A stretch of 25,060 nt of DNA. It comes from Legionella qingyii. Lineage in GTDB: Bacteria > Pseudomonadota > Gammaproteobacteria > Legionellales > Legionellaceae. This document shows positions 16,124 through 24,084 of the stretch, one piece after another (positions within the stretch are counted from its first letter, which is position 1; each line of letters begins with the position of its first letter). The translations under genes and the position numbers were made by a program. A model generated the notes under the pieces. It saw nothing but the letters and a program-made list of their open reading frames with translations, searched no databases and was not told the DNA's origin. The stretch lies in NCBI RefSeq assembly GCF_003184185.1, contig NZ_QHJG01000047.1:1-25060 (forward strand). The letters are read 5' to 3'.

Positions 16124-17263
16124 TTAGTTAAACTCAAATTGGAAACTTGATTCTTGAACTGTTTTGCTTCCAGCACCTTGAGAATCAGGATTTGAGCTGC
16201 CAAATAATGTTTGAGGTGTAGATAGAAGAAGTGTCGCCAATTTTGATTCATTCAGCTTCATTTCTTCCTCGGTAATAGATGAGTCCTCAGGTGCAAATTT
16301 CTTAGTTTGGCTAAGAGCTTCTTCAGCCTCCTCCCATTTTTTCTCTAATCTATAAGTGCAAGCAATATTTAACCAAGCATCCGCAATTTCTTGTTTATCT
16401 TCTGTTTTTTCCAAGATGGACGAAAAGTACTTTCTTGCCTCAGGGAAACAATCCTGTTTAAAAAGTGACATTCCAATTTGATTAATGACAATAAGGTGTT
16501 CTGGATCAAGATGGATTGCTTCTAAATAAGTTTCTTGTGCATTTTTATAATCTTTATTTTTATACAAATGATGGCCATATTGCGCTAAACATTCTGTAAG
16601 GTTAGATAAAATAATATTTCTTAATGCTAAGTCTTGTTCATGACATACTGATAATGCTTTTCGGTAATATTGTATTGCATAACTAAAATTGCTAGCTATA
16701 TTTTTTTGTACAGCCCCCTCATTTTCAACGGCTCTTCCAAGAACTTCGATGTATTGTTCATACCAACTGGCTACAGTTTGCAAAAATACAGGGTTGTCAC
16801 TAGATAGTTCCAAGGCTTTTTTGATAAAAAACAGCGCACCTTTAAAAAGTTTATCGCTGTTTGCCAGATCTGTTTCAAGATAATGCAGAGCAGATTTTAT
16901 ATAAAACAAACCCATGTTGTTCCAGGCAGAAGCTCCAGATGGATAAATCTTAGTTGCCGTTTCGTAACATCTTAGTGCAGCAGCATCCTTGTTTTCCGCT
17001 TCATAACACTGGCCTAATAAATCGAATGCATAAGAAACATTGGCTACTTCATCTGAATTATTTTGTCTTAATTCAATAAATTTTTTTAAAGGAGAAATAG
17101 CCTGGTGCTTTTCATCACAAAAAAAATAACATTTCCCCAAATAAAAATAACTTTCTGCTGCTTCTGGATTTTTTTCAATTTCTTGAAGAAAAAAATCTTT
17201 AGCTATTCCATAATTATTTTCATCAAATGCTTTTACTCCATCTATATGGAACGAATTAAACAT
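16124..17263 (-). CDS. Tetratricopeptide-repeat protein
   Basis: A 379-residue protein built mainly of TPR helices, a scaffold for protein-protein contacts with no catalytic motif. The start is ATG 17263, with AGGA six bases upstream on the minus strand. A TTG two codons earlier is less likely. TPR units appear as AAESYFYLGKCYFFCDEKHQA, SYAFDLLGQCYEAENKDAAA, SAWNNMGLFYIKSA, LYKNKDYKNAQETYLEAIHLDPE, INQIGMSLFKQDCFPEARKYF and AWLNIACTYRLEKKWEEAE. No signal peptide or membrane segment is present. After residue ~325 the chain becomes polar and ends in QESSFQFEFN, a flexible tail with Glu and hydrophobics of the kind seen at Dot/Icm secretion signals. That makes an effector possible but unproven. 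It is the gene next to the Tn3 relic. Confidence 0.85.
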   Translation of the reverse strand: MFNSFHIDGVKAFDENNYGIAKDFFLQEIEKNPEAAESYFYLGKCYFFCDEKHQAISPLKKFIELRQNNSDEVANVSYAFDLLGQCYEAENKDAAALRCYETATKIYPSGASAWNNMGLFYIKSALHYLETDLANSDKLFKGALFFIKKALELSSDNPVFLQTVASWYEQYIEVLGRAVENEGAVQKNIASNFSYAIQYYRKALSVCHEQDLALRNIILSNLTECLAQYGHHLYKNKDYKNAQETYLEAIHLDPEHLIVINQIGMSLFKQDCFPEARKYFSSILEKTEDKQEIADAWLNIACTYRLEKKWEEAEEALSQTKKFAPEDSSITEEEMKLNESKLATLLLSTPQTLFGSSNPDSQGAGSKTVQESSFQFEFN

Positions 17264-17291
17264 ATTCAATCCTATTTCTCACTAAAATTGC

Positions 17292-17732
17292 TCATAATTT
17301 TATCATAGGAGATAACTTAGTTATATAAGATTTAAGAGATAAGTACTTTCCATAACCTAGATGTGCGGAGATTATTTTTTGTATTGGTACTCCTAATTGA
17401 TAAAGATGGAGAATCTTTTCTTTATCTTTATCTTTATCATACATCGATGCTTGGATAACACCTTTGGGTTTTCCCAGCTTTATTCCTTTTGCCACGCGTG
17501 CACGGAGCCCCTCTTTTGTTCGCTCTGAAATAAAATCTCTTTCTAATTCAGCAAGCATGGAAAAAATGGTGATTAGAACTTTATTAGCTACATTATTTTT
17601 AGCCGCTGGATTTAAATCAAGATTTTGTTTAATTAAAATTAACCTTGCTTGCTTCTCTTGCGTAATCATTTCTATTGTATTAAGTGTTTCTTTAATAGAG
17701 CGTCCAAGACGAGATAATTCAGAAGCAAGAAC
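17292..17732 (-). pseudogene. Serine resolvase/invertase, N-terminally truncated
   Basis: The visible protein starts in the middle of the catalytic domain: VLASELSRLGRSIKETL matches the helix after the active site. ILIKQNLDLNPAAKNNVANKVL and FSMLAELERDFISERTKEGLRARVAKG, the E-helix signature, follow. The C-terminal helix-turn-helix (KILHLYQLGVPIQKIISAHL) is intact, with a KDKDKDKEK run before it. The first ~60 residues, including the catalytic Ser near residue 10, are missing. Upstream of 17732 the same frame stays open but gives only a hydrophobic peptide antisense to the transposase, so it is not part of the gene. Such recombinases resolve Tn3 cointegrates at res. This copy cannot be active. 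Confidence 0.85.
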
Positions 17733-17734
17733 TA

Positions 17735-18573
17735 GGAAAATTATCCACCTGAACCAAAGCTGGATGAATTTACAAAACAAGCACTCGATGAGATGAATGC
17801 ACAAAACCATTATCAGATCCTGGAAGATTTATCCCTTAAATTACAGAACAGAGTGGCTGATATTTTGCGCAATATTGCTTTTGATATACCTGAAAATCAA
17901 GATATTCCTGCCATTTTGGTGGCCATCAAACACTATCAGGCTAAAACAGGTAATGTGGCGAAAGAGGCGCCCGACAGCTTTTTATCTGAAAAAGAGCAGG
18001 CAGCACTCTATTCCAGTGAGGGTAAATTCAGGGTATCCCTTCGAGAAGCAGACTATGTCGCCGATGGGTTATTACATAATCTTTCGATCAAGAGCACAAT
18101 CCATTCCACTGATACACATGGTTATTCTGAAGCAATTTTTGGGATATTGAACATGCTTGGGATTTATTTTGCACCCAGAATTAAAGGTCTCAAGAAATCC
18201 ACCCTATTCCAGAAATACCTATGAAACCAAAGGATATAAAATACTCCCACATCGCTATATTGACACTGATTTAATTAAAACACATTGGGATGACATTTTG
18301 CGTTTGATGGTTACAATTAAACTTAAAGCCACAACGGCATCACAACTGTTCAAGCGTCTCAGTTCATATTCTAAACAACATCCATTGTACTGTGCTATAA
18401 AGGAGTTTGGACGGATTATTAAAAGTCTGTTTATTCTTCGATATATCGATGATGTGGAATTACGACAGGCTGTTGAAAAGCAATTAAATCGTGTTGAGCT
18501 ATCGAATAAATTCTCAAATGCCATTTTGTTTGGTAACAACCAGGAAATTCAATACAGCAGCAAAGAGGAGTAA
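17735..18573 (+). pseudogene. Tn3-family transposase (TnpA) relic with internal deletion and frameshift
   Basis: The first section (17735-18034) reads PPEPKLDEFTKQAL and continues to FLSEKEQAALYSSEGKFRVSL, matching the region just before the central part of TnpA. It is joined directly to READYVADGLLHN and HSTDTHGYSEAIFGILNMLG, then FAPRIKGLKK, from the DDE catalytic region far downstream. Several hundred residues are thus missing in frame near 18035. A frameshift around 18205-18220 moves the frame to SRNTYETKGYKILPHRYID, THWDDILRL and LFKRLSSYSKQHPLY, up to FGNNQEIQYSSKEE and a stop at 18573 where the family normally continues. The 5' and 3' ends are missing. It is inactive but identifies a Tn3-family parent. 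Homology is judged from motif recall. Confidence 0.8.
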
Positions 18574-18618
18574 GGACATTATTGATATTGGTGTATATAA
18601 TATCCTATAGATATTAAG

Positions 18619-18651
18619 AATTCAGGAACAGTGGAACCTTGTTCCTGAATT
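18619..18651. terminator. Strong hairpin between the Tn3 relic and the Spy-like gene
   Basis: A perfect 12-bp stem AATTCAGGAACA / TGTTCCTGAATT has a 9-base loop, 18 bases after the stop of the minus-strand Spy-like gene. No T-run follows in either direction, so it may act as a weak terminator or as mRNA 3' protection for the Spy-like transcript. Confidence 0.55.
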
Positions 18652-18669
18652 AAAGTTTCCCATTCTAGT

Positions 18670-19110
18670 TTATTCTTTATGACAATTTTCAAATTGTTTT
18701 TCCATTTTTTCTTCCATTTTTTTCATTTTATCTTGCAGTTCTGATTTTTGTTTAGGTTTAAGTACAGAAAAAATTTGATTTTTTGCGGTGATTTTGGCTT
18801 TCATCATATCACCAATAAGTTTAGTTTTTTTATCAATTAAACCATCTACTGTGGATTGATCCATGGTGGCTGATTCTGCTTGCTGATTGATTTGCTGACT
18901 TAAATCCTTCATTTGGTCAAAATCACTTTTCATCAATGTTTTAAGTTGATCTAAAATAGGTTTAATTTTAGCTTTTTGGCTGTCATCAAGTTTTAGTGAT
19001 TCAACCATGCTTTTAAAACCCTTTCCACAATCTCCAGAATGAGCCAATACTACTGGGCTAAGTGCCAATGTAACCGTAAATACAGCAGTCTGTATGATTT
19101 TTTTATACAT
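18670..19110 (-). CDS. Spy/CpxP-family periplasmic stress protein
   Basis: A 146-residue exported protein. A signal peptide (MYKKIIQTAVFTVTLALSPVVLA, cleavage after the VLA near residue 23) is followed by an all-helical mature chain with repeated amphipathic segments rich in Lys, Gln, Met and Asp. SLKLDDSQKAKIKPILDQLK resembles the LTxxQ segment of Spy/CpxP, and a similar segment is near the C-terminus (VLKPKQKSELQDKMKKMEEKM). Spy and CpxP chaperone or sense misfolded periplasmic proteins, and CpxP feeds back on the Cpx envelope-stress system. AAGGAACG precedes the ATG at seven bases. Two cysteines (one in HSGDCGKG, one in NCHKE) could pair. No clear CpxR box was found upstream. Confidence 0.78.
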   Translation of the reverse strand: MYKKIIQTAVFTVTLALSPVVLAHSGDCGKGFKSMVESLKLDDSQKAKIKPILDQLKTLMKSDFDQMKDLSQQINQQAESATMDQSTVDGLIDKKTKLIGDMMKAKITAKNQIFSVLKPKQKSELQDKMKKMEEKMEKQFENCHKE

Positions 19111-19393
19111 GATACGTTCCTTCCCTAGTTAATTGTTAAAATCATAAATTAGTATAGATGCTCTAAATTAATTTTTGTTATTTGGCTGAATAGTTTCTTT
19201 AATTCCAGATCTGAATAGACAAGAATCATTCCGAAGAGGTGATTGGGAGCATTGATTATGATCCATCACAGCCTAAGATTCGAATCAATTTCTATTGTTC
19301 CATGCGAATTCGTCACTCGGAGCATGCATAAGCCTTAATGCTAATTTAATTTTTAATCTATATTTATAAGAGGGTAGTGGAAGGGTATATTTT
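19111..19393. other. Intergenic region, possible gene relic
   Basis: A 38-codon open stretch (19215-19331) on the plus strand encodes EEVIGSIDYDPSQPKIRINFY and similar, with no start codon of its own. It may be decayed coding sequence, but I could not match it to a family. No other structure is visible. Confidence 0.25.
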
Positions 19394-20446
19394 ATGTCTA
19401 AAGAGTTAATTGAACTCAGTAAGGGGAATAGCGATCCATTATTGAAGCTTCTAAAATCAATCTCTAATAATGCTCAAGCGCATGCCCAACAGTATGCACT
19501 TCAGAAATCCGAAACAGTAACTCAGGATATGTACATCACGTTTCTCAAAAAAGAGCTGATTGATTATCATTCTCGCTTTAAACTTGATGATAAAGAAATT
19601 AAAAAATATTGCGATCTCCTTTTAAACGAGTTTCAATTTACGTCAAATGAGAATGAACGACTTTATACCGATGCACTGGCTTGGCTGTGGCAAGGGCTAA
19701 ATATACAATCCACACAAACGGATCTTTCTCAAGAGACAAAAGAAAATATTGAATATTTAAATCAAATTAATCAACTTCGGACGCTTAGAAATGTATACGA
19801 AGAGTGTTTCAAAAAGCCACACGAAGATTATGCACAACATTTAAGTTCTGAGCTAGAAAAAGAATGCCAACAGTGGGGATTTAGTGATCACGAGCCCATA
19901 CCTCAGACAGAAATAAATACGATGGTGCGTCAGATAAAAGGAGGCAAAGAAGTAACATTAAGTACGGATTTTCAAAATGGGGTATATGACAAAGTTCAGA
20001 CAGCGAATATATTAAAGATAGTAAACAAAGCAAATTTGAATGCAAAAGTCTTGCAGGCTGGAGATAATAAACTCAATCTGCAAGGAATTACCGAAATTAA
20101 CGCGCCAATTGATTATTACAAAATAAAACTTGAGGCATCAGCTAAATTATCTACTCCCGAATATCTAGCACAAATTAATGAAGACAGACACTCATCCGCC
20201 CAAAAAGTAATCAAAGGTTTTGAACTTTTTGTAAAATTTTTAGCCTCCCTTGTAACTCAATCTGGTCTGGGATTAGAAGATATTGCAAAAGAAATAGATA
20301 ATCGAGAAAAGCGTGAAAAAATTTCAATTGGTGTAGAAAAATTCAAAGAAATAAAATCAAGTCTGAGTACCTTAAAATCCGAATGCACCACAGAGGTAGT
20401 GGACACTGATTTGAGCTCACAAGGTTTAACTGCAGGTAATAACTAA
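19394..20446 (+). CDS. Uncharacterised 350-residue protein
   Basis: Not recognised. The start is ATG 19394, with AGGG eight bases upstream. The chain is soluble, acidic-Lys rich and mostly helical in appearance, with no signal peptide and no membrane segment apart from a modestly hydrophobic stretch (GFELFVKFLASLVTQSG, near residue 275). A central Val/Thr/Gln region (EVTLSTDFQNGVYDKVQ) may form a strand-rich domain. The C-terminal 30 residues are Ser/Thr/Glu-rich (KSECTTEVVDTDLSSQG). A cytoplasmic, chiefly helical protein with a polar tail fits the general look of a Legionella effector, but no known catalytic or eukaryotic motif is visible. It sits alone between the Spy-like gene and the merR-like gene, and function is unassigned. 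Confidence 0.72.
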   Translation: MSKELIELSKGNSDPLLKLLKSISNNAQAHAQQYALQKSETVTQDMYITFLKKELIDYHSRFKLDDKEIKKYCDLLLNEFQFTSNENERLYTDALAWLWQGLNIQSTQTDLSQETKENIEYLNQINQLRTLRNVYEECFKKPHEDYAQHLSSELEKECQQWGFSDHEPIPQTEINTMVRQIKGGKEVTLSTDFQNGVYDKVQTANILKIVNKANLNAKVLQAGDNKLNLQGITEINAPIDYYKIKLEASAKLSTPEYLAQINEDRHSSAQKVIKGFELFVKFLASLVTQSGLGLEDIAKEIDNREKREKISIGVEKFKEIKSSLSTLKSECTTEVVDTDLSSQGLTAGNN

Positions 20447-20501
20447 TGACTATCGTCTTTCAACGTCTAAGAAATAATGTCCGGTATTGTTAATTTCCAG
20501 C

Positions 20502-20903
20502 TTAACTTTTTTCAAAAGTCATAAGAATAGGACAAGGTGAGGATCCGGTATCTCTACATTTTGCTACTAAGAGTGATAGGGTGTTACGAGCCGCTGATAA
20601 CTCATCAATTTTTAAATTCAGTTGTTCAATACGCCTTTCAGCCATATCTCTTACATGTTCCCGATCATTTTTAGCATCAAACTCTAATAAATCTTTTATC
20701 TCTTTTAGAGTAAAGCCTGCTTTTTTAGCTAAAAGAATAAACCTTAAACGACTTATATCATTATCACCATAACGTTTTATTTTTGGGGCTCCAAGTTCTT
20801 TGGTACGTAATGGGACATGAAGCAGTCCTGTGCGTTGATAATAGCGTATGGTTTCAACTCCAACCCCACATAATTTAGCAAATTCACCGATTGTTTTATA
20901 CAT
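20502..20903 (-). CDS. MerR-family metal-responsive transcription regulator
   Basis: A 133-residue MerR-family activator. The winged helix-turn-helix at the N-terminus (IGEFAKLCGVGVETIRYYQRTGLL) and the RYGDNDISRLRFILLAKKAGFTLKEIKDLL segment are typical. After the long dimer helix a metal-binding loop carries Cys116 and Cys124 (C-x7-C, ending CPIL). Mercury sensors also need a Cys at the end of helix 5 (C82 in MerR), but the aligned residue here is Arg81. The C-x7-C spacing without that Cys matches CueR-type sensors of monovalent Cu, Ag or Au more closely than MerR. It is divergent from the Grx-MauE gene at 20973 and presumably controls it through the operator between them. No clear ribosome site precedes the ATG. 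Confidence 0.85.
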   Translation of the reverse strand: MYKTIGEFAKLCGVGVETIRYYQRTGLLHVPLRTKELGAPKIKRYGDNDISRLRFILLAKKAGFTLKEIKDLLEFDAKNDREHVRDMAERRIEQLNLKIDELSAARNTLSLLVAKCRDTGSSPCPILMTFEKS

Positions 20904-20906
20904 TAC

Positions 20907-20938
20907 TTGACTCAGTACTATGGTACGTACTCTATATT
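20907..20938 (+). promoter_or_regulatory. MerR-type promoter/operator between merR-like and Grx-MauE genes
   Basis: TTGACT (20907-20912) and TATATT (20933-20938) are 20 bases apart, the overlong spacing that MerR-family activators correct by twisting DNA. Inside the spacer GTAC-TATG-GTAC (20915-20926) forms a dyad with a 4-base centre, the same layout as the mer operator core (GTAC-N4-GTAC). It faces the Grx-MauE gene. Confidence 0.75.
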
Positions 20939-20972
20939 ACTATTTATAGACCATTAATCGTAGAGGATGAAA

Positions 20973-21716
20973 ATGAATAATAATTCAATTAAAAAAGCGA
21001 TTTTGTATCGCATGGTGATGGGGCATCATATTTGCCCTTATGGCCTTAAAGCCAGAGATTTATTAAGACGTCAAGGCTATGAGATAGAAGATCATAGGTT
21101 AACAACCCGTGAGCAAGTCGATACGTTTAAAAACAAACACAACGTAAAAACTACACCTCAAATTTTTATCAACGATGAGCGAATAGGTGGTTATGACGAT
21201 TTACGGCATTACTTTGGAAAAAAAATAAGAGACTCAAAAGAAAAAAGTTATCGCCCCGTCATTGCACTTTTCGTAGTTACTGCATTAATGGCAATGGCAG
21301 TTAGTTACATGAGCTTTGGTAATCCGTTTACGCCACAAGTTATAGGTTGGTTTATTGCGTTTAGCATGGCGGTCCTTGCTTTATTAAAACTACAAAATAT
21401 CGAAAGCTTCTCAACCATGTTTTTAAACTATGACCTTTTGGCTAAACGCTGGGTTCCTTACAGCTATATTTACCCATTTGCTGAAGGTTTAGCAGGGATA
21501 TTAATGATTTCAGGCGCGTTGAATTGGCTTTCCATTCCGGTTGCCTTATTTATTGGGACTGTAGGTGCTCTTTCTGTGTTTAAAGCTGTTTATATCGACA
21601 AACGTGATCTTAAATGCGCCTGTGTAGGAGGTGACAGTAACGTACCTTTAAGATTTATTTCACTCACTGAAAATTTAATGATGATGGGCATGGCTTTATT
21701 CATGTTGATTAAGTAA
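20973..21716 (+). CDS. Glutaredoxin-MauE fusion membrane protein
   Basis: A 247-residue protein. I start it at ATG 20973 because AGAGG lies six bases before, while the ATG at 20967 abuts that site. The N-terminal glutaredoxin domain (about 1-80) has a CPYG active site at Cys21 and TPQIFINDERIGGYDDL, so the second active-site Cys is replaced by Gly and chemistry would be monothiol. The rest is a MauE/DoxX-type redox membrane domain of four hydrophobic segments (about 90-247), ending with CACVGG and LTENLMMMG typical of MauE. Such fusions are thought to move thiol electrons across the inner membrane and are often linked to metal resistance loci. Control by the divergent MerR-family regulator fits a metal-stress role. 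No metal pump is in the window. Confidence 0.85.
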   Translation: MNNNSIKKAILYRMVMGHHICPYGLKARDLLRRQGYEIEDHRLTTREQVDTFKNKHNVKTTPQIFINDERIGGYDDLRHYFGKKIRDSKEKSYRPVIALFVVTALMAMAVSYMSFGNPFTPQVIGWFIAFSMAVLALLKLQNIESFSTMFLNYDLLAKRWVPYSYIYPFAEGLAGILMISGALNWLSIPVALFIGTVGALSVFKAVYIDKRDLKCACVGGDSNVPLRFISLTENLMMMGMALFMLIK

Positions 21717-21891
21717 TTACACTATTGGGATGAAACATCGACTATTATCATATTCAGACTGTAATGGATGATGAGTACAAGGAGTTATTTTTCAAATTCG
21801 GGATTTTGCAGAGGACAATTTTAATGAGTTAAGCAGCGGGCGAGTGTTAAAATTAAATAATTCGGCCATACACTAAGTGTAAACCGCCACA

Positions 21892-21929
21892 ATAGGCTCA
21901 ATTTCTATTCAAAAAAAATTGAAGCCTAT
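21892..21929. repeat. Bulged inverted repeat in the gap before the FAD gene
   Basis: ATAGGCT-CAATTT pairs with AAATTG-A-AGCCTAT with one bulged A and an 11-base loop. It lies between the convergent Grx-MauE and FAD genes (gap 21717-21997) and may terminate one or both. I see no gene in the remainder of this gap. Confidence 0.45.
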
Positions 21930-21997
21930 CAACTGAATCTTATAAGAGAAAAACAAGAAAACCTATAACTATATAACTCGCTAAATTTTACAGGCTT

Positions 21998-23821
21998 TTA
22001 TTGTTTTCGTGGGGATGGTGATTCATTACTACCGAGAAGAGGGGATGAATCACCTATTCCAAATTTATTATTAGTATTAAAAAAACTTAGATTTCCAGCA
22101 CTCAATGGAGTTCTAACTCCAATATTAGGAACAGAATTCAATAATAAAAACAATAAAAGAGAATCATCAACCGGTATTTGAACATAAGCCGACGGTCTAT
22201 TATTCTGTGCTTGCAGTTGAGGAATTTGTTCTAATATTTCTTTTGTTTTGCTTAAGATCAAATTTGTCGAAAAATGACCGTCTAACCGTTGAAAATTTGG
22301 TGCAATGTTTTCAAATAGAGCACGTAATCTTCTTTCATTGTTAAGCTGAGTAAAAACTTGTTCAATATTAAAAGCACTTAATTCTTGGCCAATCATATTA
22401 ATAATGGATAGTAATTTATTATTAACATCATGATGCTCCGTAGTATTATTAGCTGGCATCACACTATGAGCCCTTATTAAGACACTGAGACATTTATTAA
22501 GAACTTCAAGGCTAGCGACTGCTGTTCGCTCTCTTGTTTCTACCTTAGAAAATTGATTGGTTACTGCTTGGTATGCTAGTTGGCCAGCTACGGCTTGATA
22601 TTCTTGCTTTTTCGCAGCGTCTAAGAAAGGTATTGCGGCTGCTGCACTTTCATAAACTTCACTAAAATAGTCAAAAGCATTCTCTATAGCTTTTTGCCGA
22701 ACGCTTAACCTACTAGTTAACCGATTTTTATGTAGTTCATTAATATAAGCAAATGTTTCACGTTCAATAGCAGCTGAGTCAATGGATTGTATGCTGCCAT
22801 CTGTAACTGTAATATGTCTCAACATACGTTCACAGCACTCTATTCCAGAGGTTACGCCATGAGCTAGACGATAATCAAAACCTTTTACGGCATCAAAGCC
22901 CACAATCACCGTAGGTAAGTTGTCAGATTCATGAATAACTTTATTTAATACATAAGGTATACTTTGGAAGCTTACAATCCTAGGTTTAACTCCATATTTT
23001 CTTGATGGCTTTAACTCAGTATAATCATTTATCATACCATCACTATAAATATCCAACAGCAACTGCATCCATTCTCGCTGCTGCTCTTGAGATAAATTAG
23101 GTGGTGCTTCCATATATAGGCATACTTTATCTTTAGACCTTTGAGAGTGAATATAAAATGTAGGAAATGCCTCATAAGTCCACCCTAATGCTCTTAATCT
23201 TTCTCTTAATTCGATATTCCTCTGCAATGAACTACGTTGGACATGAAGTGGTACAGCCTCTCCTTCTCGTGACACAAAAGAAATTAAAAAAGAATTATTA
23301 GGGATTAAGACGTGCCCTACTAAATGATGTGGAATAGGATTAATATCAATTAATGATTTTGTTTCAAAAACTAATCCTGAGTTTATTAATTGCTGATGAG
23401 CATTTACCGCTTGTGCTACAGACGCGTTTCGTCCCGAACAATCAAAAACATAATCGGCAGGATAAACACCTTGAGAAGCATCACTCTTACGAGTTATTAC
23501 TGCTTTGGGTTGAGCTTCAGTTTGAGCTTGTAATCCAATAAATTCTTCATCAATAAATCGTACATTTAATTGACGCAAATGAGCATACATCACGCGCTCT
23601 AATTCTTTGATGTGATTTGCTTGTGAATGAGGCGTTTGGATGCCAGTGTTGCTAGTGACTAAATCAAATGTATTAGGATTCAAATGTCCAGGTCTTGTAT
23701 AATGATTTTCCGGGCGTTTTTCTATAATAACTATATTCTCAGGCTTTACCCCTTTATTTATTAAACGGTTTGCCTCATATAAACCACCTAAACCTGCGCC
23801 AACAATTACGTGATTAGCCAT
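21998..23821 (-). CDS. FAD-binding oxidoreductase-like protein with long C-terminal extension
   Basis: A 607-residue protein. The N-terminus MANHVIVGAGLGGLYEANRL is a Rossmann dinucleotide-binding fold (GxGxxG at residues 8-13), with the ribose-binding acidic residue at E34 (VIIEKRPE). Further FAD-monooxygenase landmarks are VFDCSGRN near residue 127 and VIVGFDAVKGFDYRLAHGVTSGI near 310, the position of the usual GD motif. The catalytic half (about 1-350) resembles PHBH/UbiH-type flavin monooxygenases, including MICAL-like ones. The remaining ~250 residues are helical and polar (HKNRLTSRLSVRQKAIENAFDYF), then low complexity, ending SPLLGSNESPSPRKQ. No signal peptide is visible. Such length with a non-catalytic tail suggests an effector or multidomain enzyme, but the substrate is unknown. 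No ribosome site is evident before the ATG. Confidence 0.75.
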   Translation of the reverse strand: MANHVIVGAGLGGLYEANRLINKGVKPENIVIIEKRPENHYTRPGHLNPNTFDLVTSNTGIQTPHSQANHIKELERVMYAHLRQLNVRFIDEEFIGLQAQTEAQPKAVITRKSDASQGVYPADYVFDCSGRNASVAQAVNAHQQLINSGLVFETKSLIDINPIPHHLVGHVLIPNNSFLISFVSREGEAVPLHVQRSSLQRNIELRERLRALGWTYEAFPTFYIHSQRSKDKVCLYMEAPPNLSQEQQREWMQLLLDIYSDGMINDYTELKPSRKYGVKPRIVSFQSIPYVLNKVIHESDNLPTVIVGFDAVKGFDYRLAHGVTSGIECCERMLRHITVTDGSIQSIDSAAIERETFAYINELHKNRLTSRLSVRQKAIENAFDYFSEVYESAAAAIPFLDAAKKQEYQAVAGQLAYQAVTNQFSKVETRERTAVASLEVLNKCLSVLIRAHSVMPANNTTEHHDVNNKLLSIINMIGQELSAFNIEQVFTQLNNERRLRALFENIAPNFQRLDGHFSTNLILSKTKEILEQIPQLQAQNNRPSAYVQIPVDDSLLLFLLLNSVPNIGVRTPLSAGNLSFFNTNNKFGIGDSSPLLGSNESPSPRKQ

Positions 23822-23914
23822 AAAATAATGCTTTTATTTGTCATGATGTGTCCATAATTTACACTAATTGGCTTAAGTAATTATTAAGAGCTTAAAAAAA
23901 ATATGAAATTACAG

Positions 23915-23970
23915 TTTGTGCTGGACAAAAATGAATATAAATTGTGTTGGCAAGAAGAAATTTAAAACCT
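23915..23970 (+). repeat. Miniature derivative of the adjacent IS
   Basis: The first 29 bases (23915-23943) match the left end of the IS starting at 23982. They join a 28-base block at 23942-23969 that matches the IS transposase interior at about 24443-24469 with one mismatch (ggcaagaagaaatttaaaac shared). Everything between is missing, so this is a short internal-deletion remnant of the same IS. Confidence 0.75.
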
Positions 23971-23981
23971 CTAGATTCGGG

Positions 23982-24001
23982 CTTTGTGCTGGACAAAAAA
24001 C
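23982..24001 (+). repeat. Left terminal inverted repeat of the IS
   Basis: The sequence begins CTTTGTGCTGGACAA. It pairs with 24971-24990 in inverted orientation with one mismatch in the first 15 bases. Confidence 0.8.
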
Positions 24002-24084
24002 GAATGTAAATAAGAAAGATCAGAAATAACTCACTGATTTACAATGCATTTAATATACTCAGCTTCGACCAAAAAGGAGCATAT

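Larger units (their letters stand above)
17292..18573. mobile_element. Decayed Tn3-family transposon
   Basis: A truncated serine resolvase on the minus strand and a transposase relic on the plus strand diverge from a shared breakpoint at about 17732. In intact elements the res site and both gene starts lie between them. Here the resolvase N-terminus, res, and the first part of tnpA are gone. No 38-bp Tn3 terminal repeat could be recognised at either edge, so the outer ends are also lost. Confidence 0.75.

Noticed and set aside
16033..16150. Plus-strand 38-codon frame starting MSSLTSHQPYSGF
   Set aside because: It is short, lacks a ribosome site, overlaps the 3' end of the TPR gene on the other strand, and matches nothing I know.
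17733..17810. Hydrophobic N-terminus in frame with the resolvase
   Set aside because: It is antisense to the transposase relic and unlike any resolvase N-terminus, so it is read-through past the breakpoint.
17270..18660. Search for 38-bp Tn3 terminal inverted repeats
   Set aside because: No GGGG-type end or matching pair was seen on either side, so the transposon ends cannot be placed.
19111..19160. Possible CpxR box upstream of the Spy-like gene
   Set aside because: Only loose GTTAAA-type matches with wrong spacing were found, not the paired GTAAA pattern.
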